A stretch of 45,083 nucleotides of DNA. It comes from RUG754 sp964345365 (GTDB lineage: Bacteria; Bacillota; Clostridia; Peptostreptococcales; Anaerovoracaceae). Within the stretch, counting starts at the first letter, position 1; every line of letters starts with the position of its first letter. Positions 17,414 to 26,562 of the stretch are shown piece by piece. A model generated the notes under the pieces. It saw only the letters and a list, made by a program, of their open reading frames with translations, did not search any database and had not been told where the DNA came from. Position numbers and translations under genes: made by a program. The stretch spans positions 1 through 45,083 of the forward strand of contig CAYFQR010000007.1 of assembly GCA_964345365.1 (NCBI GenBank), read 5' to 3'.

Positions 17414-18307
17414 ATGAAGGGTCTTGTAATAAAGGGAATAGGCGGTTTCTATTATGTGAAAATCGGAGATGATATATTCGAGTGCAGGGGCAGAGGCTTG
17501 CTCAAAATCGAAGGTAAGAAACTTGCTGTCGGAGACATCGTCGAACTGACCGAGACGGAACTTTCAAAAGAAGCGGAGAAACGCGGGATATCCCATGAGG
17601 GTGTCATTGAAAGCATTTATCCGAGAAAAAATGAGTTTGTCAGGCCGCCTATCGTGAATGTCGATTGCTTCATTGTAACTTTTGCAGCTAAAAGCCCCGA
17701 CCCCGACCTTTCGCTTATCGATAAGTTTATAATAATGGCGGAAATGAGGAATGTGGAATGCATTATCCTGGTTAATAAGGCGGATTTGGCCGATGAAGAA
17801 TACCTTGCAGAGCTTGAATCCGTTTATTCGGGCGGTTATACCGTATTAATAGCGAGCTGTGTAACCGGAGAGGGCATAGATAAGCTCAAACAGGCTATTT
17901 CCGGAAAAACGGTTTGTTTTGCCGGGCCGTCGGGGGTCGGCAAATCCACATTGATTAATAAACTTATTCCGACTGCAGACATGGAGACGGGGAGTCTTTC
18001 AAAAATAAGCAGAGGACGTCACACGACAAGACATGTCGAAATCTTCACTGCGGAAGGCGGCGGTCTCGTATACGACACACCGGGTTTTACCTCGTTTGAG
18101 ATAATGGAAGCGGAGGAGAATAATTTAAGGGACTTCTTTCCTGAATTCGAGGCATATAATAAACTCTGTTATTTTGATAATTGCAGGCACATAAACGAAC
18201 CTGACTGCGCGGTAAGAGAGGCAGTTAAATCCGGCGAAATAAATAAAAGAAGATATGAATCATACAAGGATATAATCAAAGAAATAAAGAAAAAAAGGAA
18301 ATACTGA
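17414..18307 (+). CDS. rsgA: Ribosome small-subunit GTPase RsgA
   Basis: A 297-residue circularly permuted GTPase that aids 30S maturation. An N-terminal OB fold is followed by the permuted G motifs: NKAD (G4) before GPSGVGKST (G1) and DTPGF (G3). A C-terminal zinc site is seen in CYFDNCRHINEPDC. RGRHTTRH is also typical of the family. ATG 17414 with AGAGGAT five bases upstream is preferred over TTG 17411. It ends by overlapping the rpe start by one base. Confidence 0.97.
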   Translation: MKGLVIKGIGGFYYVKIGDDIFECRGRGLLKIEGKKLAVGDIVELTETELSKEAEKRGISHEGVIESIYPRKNEFVRPPIVNVDCFIVTFAAKSPDPDLSLIDKFIIMAEMRNVECIILVNKADLADEEYLAELESVYSGGYTVLIASCVTGEGIDKLKQAISGKTVCFAGPSGVGKSTLINKLIPTADMETGSLSKISRGRHTTRHVEIFTAEGGGLVYDTPGFTSFEIMEAEENNLRDFFPEFEAYNKLCYFDNCRHINEPDCAVREAVKSGEINKRRYESYKDIIKEIKKKRKY

Positions 18308-18951
18308 TGTTAATATCACCGTCAATTTTATCAGCTGATTTTGCGAATCTGCTCGATGATGTAAAAAAAATAGAAGAAGGCGGAGCCGACTTCATACATG
18401 TGGATGTTATGGACGGACATTTCGTGCCGAATATCAGCTTCGGCGCGATGGTCATGAAGTCCTTAAACGGCAGGACAAAACTTAGATACGATGTACATCT
18501 TATGATTGAAAAACCGGAGAAGTACATAAAGAGTTTCGTAACGGATCAAACCGAGTTCATTACCGTTCATGCCGAGGCATGTGACGATTTAATGAGTACG
18601 ATAAACTATATTAAGTCTTTTGGCATAAAAGCCGGAGTTTCAATAAAACCGGGAACTCCGACGTCATATATAAAAGATGTCTTCAATGAAGTCGATCTCA
18701 TTCTGATAATGTCCGTTGAGCCCGGGTTCGGGGGACAGAGCTTTATGGAAGAACAGCTTACCAAGGCAGTCGAGGTTTCAGCATTAAAGAAAGAGATGGG
18801 TTACAGCTACATCATAGAAATTGACGGAGGAATTGACTTGAATAATATAGAAAGAGTTAAGGCCTCGGGTGTAGAGATGATTGTCGCAGGCTCTGCAGTG
18901 TTCGGAACGGAAAATCCCGCTGAAACCGTAAGAGCATTCAAAAAATACTGA
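18307..18951 (+). CDS. rpe: Ribulose-phosphate 3-epimerase
   Basis: A 214-residue TIM-barrel enzyme interconverting ribulose-5-phosphate and xylulose-5-phosphate. Family signatures are visible: PSILSADFANL, HVDVMDGHFVPN with metal-binding residues, DVHLMIE, VEPGFGGQ and EIDGGI. Length is normal. It is last in the priA-to-rpe run, and the adjacent rsgA-rpe order is standard in Bacillota. Confidence 0.97.
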   Translation: MLISPSILSADFANLLDDVKKIEEGGADFIHVDVMDGHFVPNISFGAMVMKSLNGRTKLRYDVHLMIEKPEKYIKSFVTDQTEFITVHAEACDDLMSTINYIKSFGIKAGVSIKPGTPTSYIKDVFNEVDLILIMSVEPGFGGQSFMEEQLTKAVEVSALKKEMGYSYIIEIDGGIDLNNIERVKASGVEMIVAGSAVFGTENPAETVRAFKKY

Positions 18952-18980
18952 CATAAACCCATAAAAATAAAATTATAAAA

Positions 18981-19036
18981 AAATACCGACCCTGATGATA
19001 TAGAGTTTTTACTCTATAAGATGCGGGTCGGTATTT
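18981..19036. terminator. Bidirectional terminator between rpe and the PBP gene
   Basis: AAATACCGACCC (18981-18992) pairs perfectly with GGGTCGGTATTT (19025-19036), and a second TATAGAGT/ACTCTATA hairpin is nested in the loop. A-rich sequence precedes it and T-rich sequence follows the arm, so it can end both converging transcripts. Confidence 0.8.
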
Positions 19037-19062
19037 GATTGGATGATTTTTTTATAACTCAC

Positions 19063-19093
19063 CGAGAACACTCGTGACTTCAGCCGTCAGGAG
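19063..19093. repeat. Small dispersed palindromic motif, copy 1
   Basis: The stretch begins CGAGAACACTCGTGACTTCA and continues to GGAG. A closely similar stretch lies at 33107-33134. Both are degenerate forms of a palindrome resembling CTCGTGACTTCAGTCACGAG. Copy 1 sits at the 3' end of the PBP gene, between its stop and the shared terminator. Confidence 0.5.
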
Positions 19094-19094
19094 T

Positions 19095-22000
19095 TCAAGG
19101 TAAATCAAATATGTCAAGTATATCAACAATATCGGACGGTTCATCGTCCGGATTCGTAGGCTCATCGTCCGGATTCGTAGGCTCATCAGGGAAAGGATCG
19201 GGTATTTCACTGTTAGGGTCATAAGGCTCGACTATATTTATCATTCCCTCATACTTAGGGTCAACAGGATACATCTCCGGATCGGTATTGTGCAAGTAGC
19301 AATAATATTTAGGCAGAGTCTTTGTAGTTGTTTTATTTTTCTTGTCCTTTTTTACTTCATAAGGGAAGTCGAATCCGGTAAGTTTTTTAGTATCCGGGCA
19401 TCCCGGAGTTGCCAGGAAGCCTGTTTCAGTGCATACGGTTACCGTCTTGTAGTAAGAACCGCTTTCCTTCGGAACGGTACCCTTGATGAAGTAGTCGGAT
19501 CTGGTATATTTTTTCTTTGAATTTTCATCAGGGAGAAGCCCTGAAGAAGCATCAAATTCAGCTCTGATAACATTGTCGGGTTTTTTCCCGTATTCTCCGC
19601 CTTTTGCTCTCTTAACCTGGCTCATTATCTTTGACCAGAGAGAAGCTGCCATAGGCGACATGGAGCTTAACTTAATATTAACATCGTTTCCTATCCAGAG
19701 AGCCGCGGTATATTTAGGTGTGAAACCGTCAAACCAGATATCCACACTTTCGTCCGTGGTACCGGTTTTACCGCCGACCTGTTCACCGGCAATCTTTGCG
19801 TTTCCGGCGATACCCTGCGAGACGACGGATTTAAGTATGTCTCTCATTATCCAAGCGACACCCGGATTCAAAACCTCATCACTCGTCCTTGCCGGTTCGA
19901 GTATGGTAGCACCGGATCTGGTTGTTACTTTTTTGTAGCAATAATGGCTCTTGTGGATACCGTCATTGACGAATACTGTATATGCCGACGCCATTTCAAG
20001 CGGCGTTGTCCCCTTGGTCATTCCGCCGACACCGAGACCCGCCAGGTTGACATCATTCTGTGCGCCTTCGCCTATCAGTGTAGTAAGACCGAATTTAAGA
20101 GTATGTTTGTATGCATAATCAACGCCAACCTGTGCAAGTATCTTGACCGAGCATACGTTGACGGATTGTTGGAGGGCGGTACGGAATGTATAAAGTCCGC
20201 GGTAACCGTTATATGAGTTCTTAGGCCAAATCTTACCGTTAACCCTGAGAGGTTCGTCATTTACGACGGAACCCGCAGTAATATAGTCACCCCAGAGATG
20301 AGCTCCCTGCGTATCGAAGCCCGGCTCTACAAACGGATATTCCTCTCCGGCTTGAGAGAGTTCATATGACCTCTGAAGCGCTGCGGAGTATACGGCGATA
20401 GGCTTAATGGATGAACCCGGTTGACGAGGATTGACAGCTCTGTTATAGAGCATTCTGCCTTTTGTCTGTCTGCCGCCCTGCATTGCAACTATGGCACCGG
20501 TCTTGTTATTTATAATGACCATCGCCGACTGCGGCTGTATTACTTCGGCTCTCAATGTGAAGTTATCCGTAGCGAGTCTGTCACCGTCTTGTTTGAAAAA
20601 GTCGGGGAAGTCCTCGAAGAACTTGGCTGAGACGATGATATTTCCGTTTTCGGTTATTGACTTATAAGACTGAGGGATGCTGAGATAGCCTCCGGATATA
20701 GAGTAGAACTTGCCTTTTTTAATTCGATACATATTCTTGAACTCTATGCTGTAGTCAACGGTACCGTTGACCTCTGTCTTATAGAACAGCAGCCTTTTAT
20801 TTTTTTTGAGAAGGAGGGAACCGTCATCCCTCATCTTGTATTCGGAAGACTTAAGTCTGAAGAAGCCGTCATCGGTGAAATAATTGGAATACTTATATAG
20901 AAGTATTTTGCCGTATTTATCAAGTATATTCCCCGAACCGTCCGTCCTGTAGCCTGTAGGAGAAGGGAAGTTGGAGCTCTTCTTGAATTCTTTTTCGACT
21001 ATTCTCTGTGCCTGAGAGTCGAGCGTGGTATGGATTTTGAGACCTCCGCTGTAAACCATATTGGCGGCTTTTTCATAATCATAGCCATATTGAGTTTGAA
21101 GATCCTTGATTACGGTTGCAATGACGTAGTCCGCAAAATAATTTGCTTCGACATTAGCATCTTCCATAGAAGGATTGACAATGTCTTTGACACATATGTT
21201 TTTGTTCGCTTCGTATTCTTCCTGAGTTATCATACCCTGGTCGAGCATGAGCTTCAGACCCATCTTCATCCTGCTCTCGCCGGCATCGTTCCATATATAT
21301 GCATATTCCCCTCGTGTATAGATTATGCGGTCCTTGTATTCTGCAGCCATGTCGAGAGGAATTGTGAGCACGAGGGCATATGCGGTCGGTTGGTTCGGCA
21401 TTACTGCAAGCGCAACGGATTCCTGCAGATTCAGCTCGCTGACATCTTTATCGAAATATGAGCGTGCGGCAGCTTGAATACCGTAACCTCCCCCGAAGTT
21501 TACAGTATTAAGATAGGCTTCCATTATCTCGTCCTTTGAAAGACGTTTTTCAAGGATGTGTGCGATATAAGCCTCTCGAACCTTTCTGTCTATGTCACGC
21601 TTGGACATTTCGTCCTCTAAATACAGGTTTCTCGCAAGCTGCTGAGTTATGGTCGATGTTCCCGAAATCGGTACATTGTATCTTACTGAGTTATAGATGG
21701 CTCCGAATATTCTTACTACATTAAAACCGTGATGAGTCTTGAAGGTTTTATCTTCAAGAGCTATGAATGCATTCTGAACGCTTTGAGGTATTTCGGAAAT
21801 GCTTGCAACAGTTCGGTTTTGGTCTCTATATATGTTGTCTATGACATTGCCCTTGCTGTCATACATTACGGAGCTTTGCGAAAGCATGCTGTAAATGTTA
21901 TCGGTTTCAATCGGAGGGGTATTCTTTATGATGTTGGCGACATAACCTGCCACTCCGATACATACTAAAAGCCCCATAACTATTAAAAGCTTCAGTATGG

Positions 22001-22229
22001 TCCAAAAAGTTATTATATGTTTTTTCTTAGTTTTGTTCTTTTTCGGTCTCGGATTAGGTCTCGGGAAGCTCACGAATTTTTCAGGTGCTTCAGAGGCGTC
22101 CGCCGAAGAAACATCTCCGTTTTCAGAGGTGCTTTTTTCAAAAGGCGCTTTATTCTTCATCTCCTCGAGTTTTCTCCTTTCGACTCGTGAATAACGCCTT
22201 GAATTATCATTGTTGTCCTGATTACCCAA
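19095..22229 (-). CDS. Class A penicillin-binding protein (transglycosylase/transpeptidase)
   Basis: A 1044-residue bifunctional peptidoglycan synthase. A basic, disordered N terminus of about 70 residues precedes one membrane helix (FWTILKLLIVMGLL). The GT51 transglycosylase domain has EDKTFKTHHG, TITQQLARNLYL and YLNTVNFGGG. The transpeptidase domain shows SSIK (nucleophile near residue 604), SVN and KTGTT. An insertion of about 100 residues before the catalytic Ser is rich in aromatic and basic residues. The C terminus is acidic with two perfect 21-bp repeats encoding EPTNPDD. Translation appears to begin at TTG, nine bases after an AAAGGTGG site. It is monocistronic. Confidence 0.95.
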   Translation of the reverse strand: MGNQDNNDNSRRYSRVERRKLEEMKNKAPFEKSTSENGDVSSADASEAPEKFVSFPRPNPRPKKNKTKKKHIITFWTILKLLIVMGLLVCIGVAGYVANIIKNTPPIETDNIYSMLSQSSVMYDSKGNVIDNIYRDQNRTVASISEIPQSVQNAFIALEDKTFKTHHGFNVVRIFGAIYNSVRYNVPISGTSTITQQLARNLYLEDEMSKRDIDRKVREAYIAHILEKRLSKDEIMEAYLNTVNFGGGYGIQAAARSYFDKDVSELNLQESVALAVMPNQPTAYALVLTIPLDMAAEYKDRIIYTRGEYAYIWNDAGESRMKMGLKLMLDQGMITQEEYEANKNICVKDIVNPSMEDANVEANYFADYVIATVIKDLQTQYGYDYEKAANMVYSGGLKIHTTLDSQAQRIVEKEFKKSSNFPSPTGYRTDGSGNILDKYGKILLYKYSNYFTDDGFFRLKSSEYKMRDDGSLLLKKNKRLLFYKTEVNGTVDYSIEFKNMYRIKKGKFYSISGGYLSIPQSYKSITENGNIIVSAKFFEDFPDFFKQDGDRLATDNFTLRAEVIQPQSAMVIINNKTGAIVAMQGGRQTKGRMLYNRAVNPRQPGSSIKPIAVYSAALQRSYELSQAGEEYPFVEPGFDTQGAHLWGDYITAGSVVNDEPLRVNGKIWPKNSYNGYRGLYTFRTALQQSVNVCSVKILAQVGVDYAYKHTLKFGLTTLIGEGAQNDVNLAGLGVGGMTKGTTPLEMASAYTVFVNDGIHKSHYCYKKVTTRSGATILEPARTSDEVLNPGVAWIMRDILKSVVSQGIAGNAKIAGEQVGGKTGTTDESVDIWFDGFTPKYTAALWIGNDVNIKLSSMSPMAASLWSKIMSQVKRAKGGEYGKKPDNVIRAEFDASSGLLPDENSKKKYTRSDYFIKGTVPKESGSYYKTVTVCTETGFLATPGCPDTKKLTGFDFPYEVKKDKKNKTTTKTLPKYYCYLHNTDPEMYPVDPKYEGMINIVEPYDPNSEIPDPFPDEPTNPDDEPTNPDDEPSDIVDILDIFDLP
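19141..19182 (-). repeat. Two perfect 21-bp tandem repeats in the PBP tail
   Basis: The 21-base unit starting TCATCGTCCGGATTCGTAGG occurs twice in a row and begins a third time. It encodes EPTNPDD on the minus strand and keeps the frame. Copy number could change by slippage without breaking the protein. Confidence 0.9.
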
Positions 22230-22269
22230 ATTGATTTACCACCTTTCAAAAAAATAAAAACCATGCATG

Positions 22270-22295
22270 ATTATACCATGTTTACATGGTATAAT
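22270..22295. repeat. Perfect palindrome with outward TATAAT boxes
   Basis: ATTATACCATG pairs with CATGGTATAAT around TTTA. Each end carries a TATAAT reading outward, so on the minus strand the box could serve the PBP gene, about 40 bases from its start codon. It could be an operator over a -10 box or part of an RNA hairpin in the leader. Confidence 0.7.
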
Positions 22296-22358
22296 TCAGC
22301 CATGTGCGATTTTGACGAAGCTTGCGACGGCAAAATAAACGCACGGCGATATAATCCC

Positions 22359-22388
22359 GTATAATAGCTGCATTTGCAGCTATTATAC
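22359..22388. repeat. Perfect 14-bp inverted repeat
   Basis: GTATAATAGCTGCA is followed after two bases by its exact inverse complement, TGCAGCTATTATAC. It lies between the PBP and comEC promoters. No T tract follows, which argues against a simple terminator. Confidence 0.7.
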
Positions 22389-22403
22389 CATACTCTTTTA
22401 TGC

Positions 22404-22432
22404 TTGCCAAACATTTTCAAATGTACTATAAT
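22404..22432 (+). promoter_or_regulatory. Probable sigma-A promoter of comEC
   Basis: TTGCCA at 22404-22409 and TATAAT at 22427-22432 are separated by exactly 17 bases. Transcription would start near 22439, about 33 bases before the comEC ATG. Confidence 0.65.
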
Positions 22433-22471
22433 CAAGTTGCTGTTATACTTATATGCTTGAGGTAAAGGCAT

Positions 22472-24568
22472 ATGAGGAGATATTTATTTATTGCCGCGAT
22501 AGCCTTTATAGCTGTCGTCATTTTTTTTGACAGCATCGGCGTGGCAATCACGTATGAATCACGAAAACATATAGACGAAAGCCGTAGTTCATATACAGGC
22601 AAAGTAAAGCATATAGAGAAAGTCGAAGAGCATTATGACATCAAACTTAGGCTCAGCGATATTGATATTGACATTCTTCTGAAATACTATGATGAAATTG
22701 AAGAACCGTTTGAGCTTTACAGAAGCATAATTACGTTTGATGCCGAGCTTGCGGTTCCTTCGGAAGCTCGCAATCCGCACTGCTTTAATTATCGAAGATA
22801 TTTGAGAAGCGAGGGTATTTATTATACGGGGAACGCAAAAAATATCTCAATCGTCGGCAGGGACTATAGCCTATATGACAGGTACCTGAGATACCTCATT
22901 GATAAAAAGAACTCCTTTTGCAATGAGCTCGATGAGAGGGTAAGGGGTATGGTTATGGGTGTAGTATTCGGAGATACCTCATATATTTCGGAATCCGTCT
23001 ATGATACATTCAAAAAAACGGGCACGGCGCATATCTTAGCCGTTTCAGGGCTTCATGTGGGCATATTCTATAATATATTCAAAAAAATAAACGGCAAAAG
23101 ACGCAGTGTATTCGGCTTGCTGATTTTTTATTTCTTTCTTTTTTCTTACGGATGTCTTGCGCTCTGGAGGCCTTCGATAATAAGAGCCGTTGTCATGATT
23201 ATTTTAAGCATAACTGCAAAGATGTTTTCATTAAGATATGACAGACTGACGGCGCTTTCTTTTATCGCTGTGATTCTTATCGTTTTCAATCCATACATCA
23301 TTTACTCGATTGCATTTCAAATGAGCTTTTTCGCAATACTTGCGATAGATGTTTTTACCAAAGTAACGCCTCCGTCAATCCCCGAAAATATAAGCGTGAC
23401 GCTTTCGGTAAATACAGCACTTTGTCTGTATCAGGCATACGTTTTTAACTGCATTTCTTTTGTTTCGTTTTTTGCGAATATACCGGTTATTTTCATATCC
23501 GGTTTTTTTGTTCCCGTATCGGTTTTTTGCTTTATATTCTACTGCGCTTCGGGAAGCGTGGCACCGTTTCTTCCGTTCCTGACCTCTTCCAACGATATCC
23601 TTATCACAATAAACGAAATATCCGTGCTGAACGGGCGAGGCGCGACGGATTCCGTAAGTCCGCCGCTTTTTATAGTTTTAATTGTCGGACTGTCCATGCT
23701 TTTTCTCTGCTCCGAAACCTTTGAAATATATAGAAACAGACATGAAAAAAAGAAAATAATCTATGTTTTTATGCTTATTTTGGCAATATCAACAGCGGCG
23801 GCAATAAACGACTACAATGCCATCACTTATGACGATATGGTTTTTATAGATGTGGGGCAGGGAAACGCACTTCACATCAGAAACAAAAAATATAACGTGC
23901 TTATAGACGGCGGAGGCAGCTATAGATATAGCGTCGGAGAAAAGACGTTGAAACCGTATTTACTTAAAAACGGAGAGGGCAGTGTCGATTTGGCATTAGC
24001 CACACACAAGGATATCGACCACTACAAAGGCTTAACCGAGCTCGGAGATTGTTTTAAGGTAAAAAACTTTTTTGACGAATCGATAACGGGAGATAAATAT
24101 GTTATTTCAGATGAACTGGAAATTATAACTCTGTGGCCCGAAAAAAAAGATGAAGGCGATGAAGATGAAAACAGCAAGAGCTCAGTCTTCTTGGTGATTT
24201 GTAAAGGGGTCAGAACCGTTATAACAGGGGATCTCGGGACAGAGGGCGAAAAAGACATGATTGAATACTACCGAAAAATAGGGAAAGAATACCTGCTGGA
24301 TGCAGACATATTAAATGTCGGACATCACGGCTCGAAGACATCCACTTCGGAAGAATTATTGGATGCGGTGTCGCCTGAAATATGCATTATTCAGGTCGGG
24401 AAGAATAATTACGGGCATCCTGCTCCGTCTGTCGTTGACAGAATAAAAAAAAGAGGAATCCTCGTATTCAGAAATGATAAATGCGGTGCGATAGGTATAA
24501 AGTTCGGAAAAGGTAAAATGAAAGCGGTACATACGATGAGAAAGGCGAATATAGATGAGATACACTAA
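22472..24568 (+). CDS. comEC: ComEC/Rec2 DNA uptake channel
   Basis: A 698-residue polytopic membrane protein needed for passage of single-stranded DNA during competence. The N-terminal OB-like region is followed by the competence domain with GTAHILAVSGLHVGIF and many membrane segments to about residue 440. A C-terminal metallo-beta-lactamase-like domain has FIDVGQGNALHI, THKDIDHYKG and VGHHGSKTS. GAGG lies nine bases before the ATG. It overlaps the following DUF5688-like gene by 14 bases. comEC upstream of holA is a common arrangement in Bacillota. Confidence 0.95.
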   Translation: MRRYLFIAAIAFIAVVIFFDSIGVAITYESRKHIDESRSSYTGKVKHIEKVEEHYDIKLRLSDIDIDILLKYYDEIEEPFELYRSIITFDAELAVPSEARNPHCFNYRRYLRSEGIYYTGNAKNISIVGRDYSLYDRYLRYLIDKKNSFCNELDERVRGMVMGVVFGDTSYISESVYDTFKKTGTAHILAVSGLHVGIFYNIFKKINGKRRSVFGLLIFYFFLFSYGCLALWRPSIIRAVVMIILSITAKMFSLRYDRLTALSFIAVILIVFNPYIIYSIAFQMSFFAILAIDVFTKVTPPSIPENISVTLSVNTALCLYQAYVFNCISFVSFFANIPVIFISGFFVPVSVFCFIFYCASGSVAPFLPFLTSSNDILITINEISVLNGRGATDSVSPPLFIVLIVGLSMLFLCSETFEIYRNRHEKKKIIYVFMLILAISTAAAINDYNAITYDDMVFIDVGQGNALHIRNKKYNVLIDGGGSYRYSVGEKTLKPYLLKNGEGSVDLALATHKDIDHYKGLTELGDCFKVKNFFDESITGDKYVISDELEIITLWPEKKDEGDEDENSKSSVFLVICKGVRTVITGDLGTEGEKDMIEYYRKIGKEYLLDADILNVGHHGSKTSTSEELLDAVSPEICIIQVGKNNYGHPAPSVVDRIKKRGILVFRNDKCGAIGIKFGKGKMKAVHTMRKANIDEIH

Positions 24569-25403
24569 ATTCAAGACGGAAATATATAACTTTATTTCAG
24601 AACATCTGGAAAGGTATAACATGCCGTTGGAGCTTGCGGATGAACAAGAGTACATCATTAACGGTGTTTCCGAAAAACTGTGTTTGAGACCGACAAATGC
24701 GAATCAAAAGGGCCGGGAAACAGTAGGGGGTTCGGAATACAGCGAGCTTTTTTTACAGTATAACATGGGCATGAGCTTAGAGTTGATTGCAAATAAATTT
24801 ATACTTGATTCAAGTCGAGACAGTAATTTAGCCGATGAGAGCGAAGCCGACTTCTCCGCCTATCGCAACAGGATAGGCGCGGCACTGATAAACAGAAAAA
24901 ATAATATGGAATACCTGAGGACTATGCCGTATAGACCGTTTTTAGACCTTGCGGTGATATACCGTATAATGCTGAAAAACGGGGACAAGATAGAAAGCAC
25001 GGCAGTTACGAACGATATTATGAGAAAACTGCAGTTATGCGAAAATGACCTATATGAAAATTCGCTTGAATATATGAAAAAAACATTTCCGACGAAAGCG
25101 GTTAAAGCGGGGAATGTGTGCAGGTTGACAAATCTGCCCGGAATATTCGGTGCGTCATCACTTTTGGACAAAGAAATGTTGCAAAAGCTGGCAAACGAAT
25201 ACGCCGGTGACTTGATTGTAATACCCACAGACATACATGAGGTTCACATCTTGCCTAAAAAGCATGTAAACGCGGAAAAAATCAGAGGGGTAATCATGCG
25301 GCTGAAAGATATTTCCGAACCGGAAAACTTTTTATCGGACAATTATTATGTGTATGACGCCGATTATAAGCAGCTTGAGCTGGTTTTATGCGACCTGATA
25401 TAA
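24555..25403 (+). CDS. DUF5688-like protein of unknown function
   Basis: A 282-residue soluble-looking protein without signal peptide or membrane segment. The C-terminal block VCRLTNLPGIFGASSLLD, followed by a predicted helix and VIPTDIHEVHILPKK, resembles the DUF5688 proteins of Clostridia, in which the corresponding region is a Tyr/Gly-rich segment then PSSIHEV. No catalytic motif is clear and the function is unknown. The start lies inside the end of comEC. DUF5688 genes are usually stand-alone accessory genes in my recollection, so a position between comEC and holA is unusual. Confidence 0.65.
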   Translation: MRYTKFKTEIYNFISEHLERYNMPLELADEQEYIINGVSEKLCLRPTNANQKGRETVGGSEYSELFLQYNMGMSLELIANKFILDSSRDSNLADESEADFSAYRNRIGAALINRKNNMEYLRTMPYRPFLDLAVIYRIMLKNGDKIESTAVTNDIMRKLQLCENDLYENSLEYMKKTFPTKAVKAGNVCRLTNLPGIFGASSLLDKEMLQKLANEYAGDLIVIPTDIHEVHILPKKHVNAEKIRGVIMRLKDISEPENFLSDNYYVYDADYKQLELVLCDLI

Positions 25404-25483
25404 CTTGAAAATATTCAAAAAGAGGGATATAATAATCGTACAGCTATGCTGCACAAGTATAAATGGAATTATAAAATATTACT

Positions 25484-26560
25484 ATGGCTTATAAGAATAA
25501 ATCAAAATCAAATAATTCATTTAGAGATTTCTCGCGTAAGATTAAAGAAGGAACGCCGGGAGATGTTATTTTTTTGTATGGAGAAGAGGAGCTTCTGATA
25601 GATTGGGCAGTTTCCGAAATCGTGAACAGGTATGTTAACAAGGCATCAATGGTGCTTGATTACGATAAGCCGGATGAAGACGTGCTTGCAGTGGAAGATA
25701 TAATTTCATCCGCCGAAACCTTGCCGATGCTTTCGGAGAAAAGGGTTATTTGGGTTAAGGACTATTTGCCTCTATACAAAAGGAGCTCGGGCTTTGGTGA
25801 AAGGGAAGTCAAAATAATTAAAAACTATATCGGGAAACCGAACGGGAATGCGATTTTGATTTTCAGCGCGGCAATGCTCAACCCGGAGAAGAGAAGCCGA
25901 GGCGAAAAACCGACGGAGCTTGCAGAGCTTCTTCTTAATGAAGCACAAGCCTATAATTTCTGCCATCTTGACGCGCCTGCATTAAAAGGTTTCATAAACA
26001 AGAGATTACAGGCGGCAGGCAAGACAATAAGCCCGCCGGTACTCAAATACCTGATAGATATATCAGGGTACAATAACAAGGATTCGGAATATCATCTTTT
26101 GAATCTTGAAAGCGACCTGAAAAAAATAACAGCTCTTTCACCCGGAGAAGCGATTACCGAAGAAGAGGTCAGTACCGCGGTTTTAGGAGATATGGACAGA
26201 TATGTATTTGATTTTTTAGACAGAGTGTCCGCCGGCAAAAAAGATGAAGCCTACAGACTCATGTTTAACATGATTAAATCCGGCAGTGATGTGTTTGAAA
26301 TCTTAGCTAATTTGGTAAATCAATTTGAACTGATGACGGAAGTCAAAGAACTTAGGGAGTCAGGATACGGACTTCCTGAGATAACCAAAGAAATGGGGAT
26401 ACATGAGTTTAGAATAAAAAAAGCACTCGGCGCTGCCGAAAAATTTTCATTAGATAAACTAAAAACATTATTATGTCAACTATATGACATGGACAGCGAT
26501 ATAAAAAAGGGCGATATTCAGGGGAACGTCGCACTTGAACTATTGATAGGAAGGATTTAG
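25484..26560 (+). CDS. holA: DNA polymerase III subunit delta
   Basis: A 358-residue subunit of the clamp loader, which opens the beta clamp. The N-terminal AAA+-like domain has VIFLYGEEELLIDWAVSE in the degenerate P-loop position and SAETLPMLSEKRVIWV, both typical of HolA. The C-terminal collar-domain region includes LANLVNQFELMTEVKEL and ends GNVALELLIGRI. There is no visible SD before the ATG at 25484, but the start matches family alignments. It follows the DUF5688-like gene after 80 bases, and rpsT, often next to holA, is absent. Confidence 0.93.
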   Translation: MAYKNKSKSNNSFRDFSRKIKEGTPGDVIFLYGEEELLIDWAVSEIVNRYVNKASMVLDYDKPDEDVLAVEDIISSAETLPMLSEKRVIWVKDYLPLYKRSSGFGEREVKIIKNYIGKPNGNAILIFSAAMLNPEKRSRGEKPTELAELLLNEAQAYNFCHLDAPALKGFINKRLQAAGKTISPPVLKYLIDISGYNNKDSEYHLLNLESDLKKITALSPGEAITEEEVSTAVLGDMDRYVFDFLDRVSAGKKDEAYRLMFNMIKSGSDVFEILANLVNQFELMTEVKELRESGYGLPEITKEMGIHEFRIKKALGAAEKFSLDKLKTLLCQLYDMDSDIKKGDIQGNVALELLIGRI

Positions 26561-26562
26561 AA

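Noticed and set aside
22230..22471. Small coding frame on the minus strand in the PBP-comEC spacer
   Set aside because: It runs through two perfect palindromes and a strong comEC promoter and has no ribosome-binding site or recognisable protein.
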